Of a stretch of DNA of 12,488 bases, positions 6,970 through 12,488 are shown one piece after another. The notes beneath the pieces were generated by a model that saw nothing but the letters and a program-made list of their open reading frames with translations, was not told where the DNA came from and made no database searches. This DNA is from Dictyocoela muelleri (taxonomy: Eukaryota; Microsporidia). Position 1 is the stretch's first letter. Every line of letters starts with the position of its first letter. The stretch lies in NCBI GenBank assembly GCA_016256075.1, contig SDVU01000534.1, positions 1-12,488 on the forward strand, written 5' to 3'. The translations under genes were made by a program, and so were the position numbers.

Positions 6970-8450
6970 AAAAAAAATTAAAAATTTATATACCTATTGA
7001 AAAGAAATTTTTTTCTAATTTTTGAACATGACAATATTAATTATAAATTTATAAGATAATTTGTGAAAAAACCCTCTATTTGAACATAATTTAATTTAGA
7101 TTTTGCGGCACCCATAGAAAACGAAAAAAAAATAAATCACAAAAAAACACTAACATAAATTATAAATTTAAAAAAAGGAAATTTTAATTTAAAGTAATTT
7201 AAATACGGGAATGAGCATAAGATCTCTATATAGGCAATTTAATATATCACTTGGAAGGATAGATAATATACTAAAAAATAAAGAGAATATCTGCAATTTA
7301 GGAAGACTTTCATGTATAAATTTAAGTATAAGAAAGCATGAACTACCAGAAACATATAAATTTGATGATATGTTATATATATACATGGGTCCAAAAACTA
7401 AGTAATGCAATATTATTTTATCAAATTTGCATATAAAGAAAATGCCCTTTGATTTTTCAAAAAAATAGCATTATTGACTTTAATGCATCAAATTTATGGC
7501 AGCAAAATTTAAAACGCCTCATTCACTATCGATTGAAACAATCTTAGGAAAGGTATGTTTGGTAAATAATGACATTATATTCTGTTTTAAGGATTAATAT
7601 TTTAACAAATTAAAAGAATATAAATCAGAAGACATATTTAATTGTTATAGAAACTGTCTTTTTCGAAGGAAAATGTAAAAAAAGACAATTAAAGTCGTAA
7701 AAAAATATTTAATGCGGTAAATTTTCTAGAATAAAGCATAAAAATATTTTTCTATGTAAATTTGGATAGTAAAAAAGTTTAGCCACAATCATATAAAAGT
7801 CAAAAACCACAAGGTCTATGATAAAGAAGAAAATTTATCATATAAACTTAAAATACACTCATAATATAAAATCATGGGTGAATATTTTAGTATTTAACCG
7901 ATGGTTAGAAAAATCAAAACTAAAAATGTTTAAAGAAAACAGGAAAACTACATTAACATCGATTAATGCCCTAGTCCATCCTATAGATAATAGTTTTAGC
8001 AAGCAGAACTCTTTATTTTCCTCCGAATTGTACGTCTAAAATTCAACCATGTGATCAGTGAATAATTAGAAGTTTAAAAACTAATTATAAGAAACGATTA
8101 GCCAGTAAAATATTATATGACATTAATAAAATTGACAATGAAAATTTAAATATTGGTGATTTAATTAAAAAAGTATAATATTTCAGGCACTTTGCTTCAT
8201 TAGTTAGTCATGGGATAGTGTATCTAAAGAAACTACCATGAATTTCTACAATAAAGTGCTATATAATTCTATGATTACAAATTTAATCGGCGATAATATT
8301 GACGAAAAAATGATGGTGAAAGAATGGATTACTATGAAAATTCTACATTTGTAAAATCTAATAACAATTTTATAAACAATTTTTTGATAATAATATTTTG
8401 AACGAGAGTAAATCCTAGGATGCTATTCAATTAAAAAATTACATTACATA

Positions 8451-8459
8451 ACTTGATGC
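8451..8459. repeat. 9-bp target duplication of Merlin-2, left copy
   Basis: ACTTGATGC is identical to 9619-9627. In the Tigger-like coding frame it reads L-D-A, and the frame continues with HNILEDLEV after the right copy. It is therefore host sequence duplicated on insertion. Merlin elements are known for 8-9-bp duplications. Its last three bases overlap the inverted repeat. Confidence 0.75.
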
Positions 8460-8519
8460 TTTATGATTATATGTCGCTTTTGATATTATATGTCGCTTTT
8501 GATATTATATGTCGCTTTT
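8457..8519 (+). repeat. Merlin-2 left terminal repeat with tandem subunits
   Basis: There are three successive TATATGTCGCTTTT-containing units. The outermost carries the true terminal repeat, and the inner two are identical 19-bp tandem copies. The right end repeats the motif twice in inverted orientation. These are probably repeated transposase binding sites, which is inference. Confidence 0.85.
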
Positions 8520-8545
8520 AAAAATTTTTAATCCCCTTACCTTAA

Positions 8546-9516
8546 ATGAGAAAATCAATATCTCAAATAATCTCTGAAGCGGATGTTGGTGTGGATATAT
8601 TATCAGAAGAGGAAATTAAGACAACTAAGTTCTCTCAAAAAATATTTAGACAGTGGTTTTCTGTTACTCATTTGGAGATTTTACAAAGGTTCGCCTTATA
8701 TAGACTTATATAACTCTAGAATATGTAATTGTGGAGAGCAAATGGTTCTTATAAAAAGAAAAAAACCACTTGATGGATACGTCTGGTTATGTCGGAAAAC
8801 ACATAAAATCGAGGTAAGCATCAGGTGAGATTCGTTTTTTTGAAGTCTTTAAAAAAACTCTTGAAGATTTTATAAGTTTTTGTATTTTTGGGCAATCGAT
8901 GATTTGCAAAAGTCTATTTCTGCGTATATTGGTCTGGATAAAAATTCTATATCCGACTGGTATCTAAAAGCACGTAATATTTGTGAAACTATTCTTTACT
9001 CACAATCTGAAATAGAAGTTTTTGAGTTAATTGATGATAACACGCAAAAAAATGTAGACTATAGACGAGACTCAATTCTTTAGAAGAAAAAATAGAGTGA
9101 GAAGATGTATCAATCCTCAATGGGTATTTGGTTTTATAGAACGAGAAACTCCTAAATGTGCTCTTATACCTGTGCCTAATGGATCTAGAAGTACTTTGTA
9201 ACCATTAATTCGATCCTATGTGGAACCAGGTACTTTAATTATCAGTGATAAGTGGAGAGCATATATTTCTCTTAATAATGACAATACATATACTCATATA
9301 TCAGTCAACCACAGTTTAAATTTTGTATGCTCAGAGAACTCCTATTTCCACACTCAAAATATAGAAAATTTGTGGCATCATTCAAAAAGAAGATTAAGAA
9401 TTCATTATCGTACAAAACATTATAAGCTTAACGTGTATCTTATTGAGTTTATGTTTAGGTTTAGATTTCCGGATAAAACCCTAAGATTTAATCACTTTAT
9501 TTTTGAGCTTTTCTAA
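8546..9516 (+). pseudogene. Merlin (IS1595/ISXO2-like) transposase, broken
   Basis: An ATG at 8546 opens a frame (MRKSISQIISEADVGVDILS) that stops after about 55 codons. The next block, in another frame, is the N-terminal zinc-ribbon-like segment CNCGEQMVLIKRKKPLDGYV then WLCRKTHKIEVSIR (about 8724-8825). A helical segment, FWAIDDLQKSISAYIGLDKN then SISDWYLKAR, lies at 8886-8975. The DDE domain runs from the first Asp in DETQFFRRK (codon 9064-9066) through WVFGFIERE. It contains one TAA at 9199-9201. SDKWRAY has the second Asp at 9247-9249, then come VNHSLNFV and HTQNIENLWHHSKRRLR with the catalytic Glu at 9364-9366. The domain ends at 9516. All three acids survive. At least three frame changes plus one stop make it inactive, yet it is much better preserved than the copy at 1130-1745. 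Confidence 0.9.
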
Positions 9517-9570
9517 ATATACAATTAAAGATTCTTTACTATTATTATTTTATTTTTCACTATTTTTTTA

Positions 9571-9612
9571 AAGCGACATATAATATCAATAGCGACATAT
9601 AATCATAAAGCA
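9571..9612 (-). repeat. Merlin-2 right terminal repeat with subunit
   Basis: GCGACATATAATCATAAAGC then A (9592-9612) is the exact reverse complement of the left terminal repeat. One additional inverted unit, AAAGCGACATATAATATC, lies just inside it. Confidence 0.85.
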
Positions 9613-9618
9613 CCCATC

Positions 9619-9627
9619 ACTTGATGC
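9619..9627. repeat. 9-bp target duplication of Merlin-2, right copy
   Basis: ACTTGATGC is identical to 8451-8459. The Tigger-like tail frame resumes directly through it. Confidence 0.75.
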
Positions 9628-9762
9628 ACATAATATCCTTGAGGATTTAGAAGTTTTGTTTGGTGAAAATAAGAGTGATGAAATAAAAAATATTTTAAAA
9701 CTGAATGAACTTTTGACAGAAGAAAAGGGCGATAGGCATGAAAATAAAAAGATTTTCTAAAT

Positions 9763-10348
9763 ATGAAAAGGTTAATTTTTTCGCATTATATTAAAATTCA
9801 AGGTTAAACTTTCATTGTTATGCAAAATAAATAATTTATATACAATAAGTCGAATAATCATAAAAGATATTTTAAAATTCGCAATAAAAATAGCCTTTCT
9901 TATTAATTAGTTTTATCTTATCATAAAATTCATAAAAAATCTTCAAAAAATAAAATATTTCTACAATAAAATTTTATAAATTTAAAATAAATGGGTTTAA
10001 CACATTGAAATAATATTGTATAATGTTAGTTTCGATTATAAAAATATTTAAATTGTTGTTTAAAATGAAAAAAAAATATTTTTTAAATTGTTCATTTTCG
10101 AATGATTATAATTACGGCAAGGTTATCTCTAATGTTTGTTTACCGAATCAATCGTATTTTCAAAAAAAAAGATATGAATTATATTTCTGAACAATGTAAA
10201 TATGATTTATTTTTAATACATTTCTATAGATCCTTTATACGTTATTTTCATAATTACTGTAATTTGAAAATTTTTGATTATTTTATATATTTATATAGAA
10301 GTGTTCATACTCTATTCGTGAACAGTCATAAAAAATACAAACACTGGT
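9763..10348. other. Non-coding 3' part of the Tigger-like element
   Basis: This AT-rich stretch lies between the transposase stop and the right terminal repeat. An 85-codon open frame at 10102-10359 (start MIIITARLSLMFVYRI) has no recognised motif and runs into the terminal repeat. I take it as chance. Near 10299-10322 an imperfect hairpin, GTTCATACTCTATTCGTGAA then C, resembles the terminal core (CTCTATTTGAAC) and may be a decayed subterminal copy. Confidence 0.5.
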
Positions 10349-10373
10349 GTTCAAATTAGAGAGATCTAACTTA
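10349..10373 (-). repeat. Right terminal repeat of Tigger-like element and TA duplication
   Basis: GTTCAAATTAGAGAG is the reverse complement of the left core. The outer part has drifted (AGTTAGAT against CAGTCTAC at the left). The TA at 10372-10373 is the second copy of the target dinucleotide. Confidence 0.75.
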
Positions 10374-10820
10374 TTTAATTTTGCTCAGTTACGTTCTACC
10401 GAAAAAGGTTAAAATGAATTTGAAAAGATATCTATTTTGCGAAGTATGTGCTAGAAGCAGAAAATATGATTATTTTTTTTTTCAAAAGCAATTTTTTTAG
10501 TTATGAAAACAATGTTTATAAAAAAATTAGTTTTGGGACTGTTAATCATCGAGTTTTAAACTTTACACCCACGACAACTAATTGTTAGAAGTGTGGCATA
10601 GGGATCTCAATTCACTTGTATCTAAAAACACTAAAATATGGGGAAATTAATTGATATATTGAAAATGCAAAAAAAAAAACAAATATCTCAATCTGCAATT
10701 TATTATCTCAAAAACTGTGATAAGTCATTTAATAGAAATATAATAACAACAGTTGAAAACTTTGAAAGTTATATTGATTTTGAATTTTTCGATTATATAA
10801 ATGAAGAAGTAAAATTATAG
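10374..10820 (+). pseudogene. MULE-2 transposase, 3' part, broken
   Basis: MULE text resumes directly after the TA (LILLSYVLPKKV). The E-x-WHR region follows: FGTVNHRVLNFTPTT near 10532-10577, then TTNC and, one frame away, EVWHRDLNSLVSKN with the catalytic Glu codon at 10588-10590. The C-terminal tail is open from 10638 (MGKLIDILKMQKKK) to a stop at 10818-10820, ending in FFDYINEEVKL. Length and order agree with the tail of MULE-1. The TAG stop coincides with the start of the next element, so the last codon may have been made by that insertion. Confidence 0.85.
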
Positions 10821-10827
10821 AGTTTCT

Positions 10828-11153
10828 CGATCTATTTATGAATTTTCTCAATCTATCTAAGAATAACCGGTAAATTTAGAAATCTTCGATATCAATCTAA
10901 GAATTCTCAGGTCAATCTAATAATTTTTGAATCAATTTAAGAACAATTGCAATCAATCTAAGAATTTATCGATAAATTTGAGAATTTATTAATCAATCTG
11001 GAAATCGTCGCTATCAATCAAAAAATTTACAGATCAATATAAGAATTTTCGCTATGAATATTAAAATCTTGCAATCAATCTAAAGAATTTTCCGATCAAT
11101 TTAAGAATCTACACAATAAATCTCAGAATCTTCACAATCAATTTTAGAAAAAA
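10828..11153 (+). repeat. Tandem repeat array, about 15-16 units of 20-22 bp (left)
   Basis: Units follow the consensus TCAATCTAAGAATTTNCNNA, with lengths of 20-22 bp and moderate divergence. Examples start near 10893 (TCAATCTAAGAATTCTCAGG), 10933 (TCAATTTAAGAACAATTGCA) and 10954 (TCAATCTAAGAATTTATCGA). The period is close to two helical turns, so the same face of DNA is presented repeatedly. There is no coding potential. The same unit reappears inverted at the other side of the transposase gene, so the array belongs to the transposon rather than being a free satellite. Confidence 0.88.
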
Positions 11154-11204
11154 ATTGAAATATAACAATTTAAAAAAATTTGTAATATTATAAAAATAAA
11201 ATAT

Positions 11205-12300
11205 TTATTCAAGAATCTTTAGTCTCATCTCTGCCATCTGCATATACCCTAGCATTTTAGGGTAAAAAGAACCACAGTGTCGTAGATTTTCATTTTTTTT
11301 ATTTATAAGTCTTTCAACCGTGGTTCTCTGCACGAACCACCTCTTTTAACCATATTTTTTCAGAAAGAGAAAATATTTTCAATTGGATTGGGGAATGGGG
11401 AATAAGGCGAAGAAAAACCATATTAAAAGTGCAAATTTCTTAATCATCTCGCAATCCCTTGTAATGATAAATACGCGAATTTTCCATAATAAATATTGAA
11501 CGCTTATATCTGACAAAACACAGGCCTCTTAAATTTCTATAGGATATCCTTTATAATATTCTCCATTTACTGCTCTTTCATAAATTTTATGAAATATTAT
11601 ACCATATTTCTTCATTCCGGCGATTATAGATATATGTCGGCTTCTAGAAGCTGGTACAAAAACATAATCTAAATTCCCACTCTTACTTATTCCTTTAATT
11701 GGTCAGCTAACAGCAGAAAATCGAACACCATCAAGAAATATAAGATTTTTATCGTCGTTTTCGAATTAAAGTGATCTAAATGTAAATTAATAAATGGCTC
11801 TAAGATCAATTCTAACATCACAGTTTCTACGTTCAAATATTAATGTAATTTTTTCAGGGTATAATTAAATTGTTTTAGCACTCTTTCCATTGTACTTTTT
11901 GAAACATTGATTTGTAATGTCTCATAAACACAATTTTTAATTATCTTGAGTGAGTGAACATTCCTGACTACACGAGCTTATAATTCTTCTTTTTTTTTCT
12001 GAACCGAAAATGAACGCCTATCACCACCTCTACTTAATGACATGATTATACCGTGTTTAAGATATCTTTAAACGATACCATAAACAATTTTATACCCAAA
12101 AGGTACATATCAAAAATTTCTTTAACAGATAGTCCTTCGAGTGTTTTGGTCACTATTCGTTCTCTACCATTATCAGAAACCTGGAATCTTTTTTTAGAAT
12201 TATATTTTTTTATAACCTTCGGTAATGGTTATTTCTGATTTTAATATGCATCAATTTTTTTCTAGGATTTTATTTTCTTCATTCTTGTCAATTCTATCAT
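11205..12300 (-). pseudogene. Tc1/mariner-IS630-like (DDE_3) transposase, broken
   Basis: Read on the minus strand, the N-terminal helix-turn-helix is FQVSDNGRERIVTKTLEGLS then VKEIF (about 12190-12115). RGGDRRSFSVQKKKEEL follows, then VYETLQINVSKSTMERVLKQ and FNYTLKKLH (about 11930-11850). The first Asp stands in YFLDGVRFSA (codon 11730-11732), then VFVPASRSRHISIIAGMKKY near 11670-11605. The second acid position reads MENSRIYH, with Glu (codon 11482-11484) where Asp is usual. The C-terminal hallmark SPFPNPIENIFSFWKNMVKR carries its Glu at 11378-11380. The tail FYPKMLGYMQMAEMRLKILE ends at a TAA (11205-11207). About 365 codons is right for the group. Several stops and frame changes are present. 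The start at 12300 is only the best available ATG. Confidence 0.85.
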
Positions 12301-12360
12301 TAAACATGTGGGTGTTGTGATTTTTTTCTTAATGAATTTTTTTAAAAAAATTACCAGATT

Positions 12361-12488
12361 TTTATATAAAATTTCAAAGTTGATCAAGAAATTCTTAGAT
12401 TGATTGTAAATTTCTGAGATTTATTGTGAATATTCTTAAATTGATAGGGAAATTCTTAGATTGATTGCGAATATTCTGATATCGGTTG
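12361..12488 (-). repeat. Tandem repeat array, inverted counterpart (right, truncated by window)
   Basis: Read on the minus strand, at least five units are visible with the same consensus as the left array (TCAATCTAAGAATTTCCCTA, TCAATTTAAGAATATTCACA, TAAATCTCAGAAATTTACAA and TCAATCTAAGAATTTCTTGA). The array runs off the end of the window. Confidence 0.85.

Larger units (their letters stand above)
8457..9618 (+). mobile_element. Merlin-2 (IS1595/ISXO2-like) DNA transposon
   Basis: An exact 21-bp inverted repeat (TGCTTTATGATTATATGTCG then C) lies at 8457-8477 and 9592-9612. A 9-bp direct repeat (ACTTGATGC) flanks the unit. The interior encodes a Merlin transposase on the plus strand. Behind the left repeat there are two further exact 19-bp units, GATATTATATGTCGCTTTT (8482-8500 and 8501-8519). 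The right side has one extra unit (about 9571-9590). If the direct repeat marks the true borders, the right end carries six extra bases (CCCATC, 9613-9618) that the left lacks. The element lies within the Tigger-like transposase. Confidence 0.88.
7118..9762 (+). pseudogene. pogo/Tigger-like transposase (CENP-B HTH plus DDE_1), broken
   Basis: The order of recognisable parts is that of a Tigger/CENP-B-derived transposase. A psq-type helix-turn-helix (MSIRSLYRQFNISLG then IDNILKNKENI) lies at 7211-7290. The second, Tc5/CENP-B-type DNA-binding half follows (ILSNLHIKKMPFDFSKK near 7410-7465). Eroded DDE_1 text begins near 7640, where the first Asp is no longer visible. The diagnostic FPPNCTSKIQPCDQ then IIRSLKTNYKKRLA lies at about 8015-8100, with the third Asp codon at 8053-8055 and a TGA just behind it at 8059-8061. 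SHGIVYLKK-like text follows near 8205. After the Merlin insertion the tail resumes as LDAHNILEDLEVLFG and ends at 9762. Many stops and frame changes are present. Confidence 0.85.
6931..10371 (+). mobile_element. pogo/Tigger-like DNA transposon carrying a Merlin insertion
   Basis: Terminal repeats are CAGTCTACCTCTCTAATTTG then AAC (6931-6953) and the reverse complement of 10349-10371, sharing an exact 15-base core CTCTCTAATTTGAAC. TA flanks both sides. The interior holds a plus-strand CENP-B/Tigger-type transposase from about 7118 to 9762, split by the Merlin at about 8457-9618. Without the Merlin the element would be about 2.3 kb, a normal length for the group. It sits inside the MULE-2 transposase. 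Confidence 0.85.
6095..10820 (+). mobile_element. MULE-2, Mutator-like element split by later insertions
   Basis: The two halves of a MULE transposase lie on the same strand at 6095-6928 and 10374-10820. They are separated exactly by the pogo/Tigger-like element 6931-10371 and its TA duplication. The first half has the DDE core up to the C-x2-H motif, and the second half has the E-x-WHR block and C-terminal tail, so together they cover the family's full order. The left end is probably the hairpin at 5965-6006. The right end is not visible, because a Tc1/mariner-like element begins at the coding end. Confidence 0.85.
10820..12488 (-). mobile_element. Tc1/mariner-IS630-like transposon with tandem-repeat ends, right end cut by window
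   Basis: A minus-strand DDE_3-type transposase (about 12300 to 11205) lies between two arrays of the same 20-22-bp repeat, facing each other in inverted orientation (about 10828-11153 and 12361-12488). The left edge falls at the TA (10818-10819) inside the MULE-2 stop codon region. A TA target would fit the superfamily. The right end lies beyond the window, so the second TA cannot be checked. The spacing is tight: about 50 bp from coding end to left array and about 60 bp from coding start to right array. Confidence 0.75.

Noticed and set aside
7189-7410. Minus-strand open frame over the Tigger-like HTH
   Set aside because: It is antisense to the recognisable helix-turn-helix on the plus strand and has no motif of its own.
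10102-10359. 85-codon open frame as a gene
   Set aside because: It ends inside the terminal repeat of the Tigger-like element, shows no family signature and is compositionally random.
10828-11153. CRISPR array
   Set aside because: Units are directly adjacent with no spacers, diverge from each other and flank a eukaryotic-type transposase in inverted pairs.
12053-12238. Plus-strand open frame near the right end
   Set aside because: It is antisense to the N-terminal DNA-binding part of the Tc1-like transposase.

Overview
This window looks like a transposon graveyard from a very AT-rich, compact eukaryotic genome. A microsporidian is the best guess. The reasons are the strong A+T bias, the absence of recognisable introns, and the particular mix of class II element families: MULE, Merlin/IS1595-like, pogo/Tigger-like and Tc1/mariner-IS630-like. 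No intact host gene, tRNA or rRNA is recognised. The taxonomic call is inference, because no host marker gene is present.

Layout. 1-130 is a GC-richer fragment that recurs in inverted orientation at 5406-5536. 131-553 has no recognised content. 554-900 and 1806-2152 are two copies of one foldback (MITE-like) family. Between them lies a heavily decayed Merlin transposase (about 1130-1745), preceded by a possible MULE tail fragment. 2162-2336 is an unidentified repeat that recurs at 4985-5158. 2753-4550 is a complete but decayed MULE on the minus strand, with hairpin-shaped ends, a 10-bp target duplication and a 367-bp near-perfect palindrome at the end of its transposase. 4596-4725 is a short inverted-repeat element. 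5406-5830 is a GC-richer island.

From about 5965 to the window end there is a stack of insertions. A second MULE (coding 6095-6928 and 10374-10820) is split by a pogo/Tigger-like element (6931-10371, TA duplication). That element is itself split by a Merlin element (about 8457-9618, 9-bp duplication). Immediately behind the MULE stop lies a Tc1/mariner-like element (about 10820 to beyond 12488, transposase on the minus strand). Its two ends are inverted arrays of a 20-22-bp tandem repeat.

All transposases carry frame changes or stops, so none looks able to make a whole protein. The order of events can be read from the nesting: the MULE is older than the Tigger-like element, which is older than its internal Merlin. 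No LTR, Polinton or LINE element was recognised, and no new functional system is claimed. The most unusual structures are the tandem-repeat termini of the Tc1-like element, the MULE palindrome and the three-level nest.
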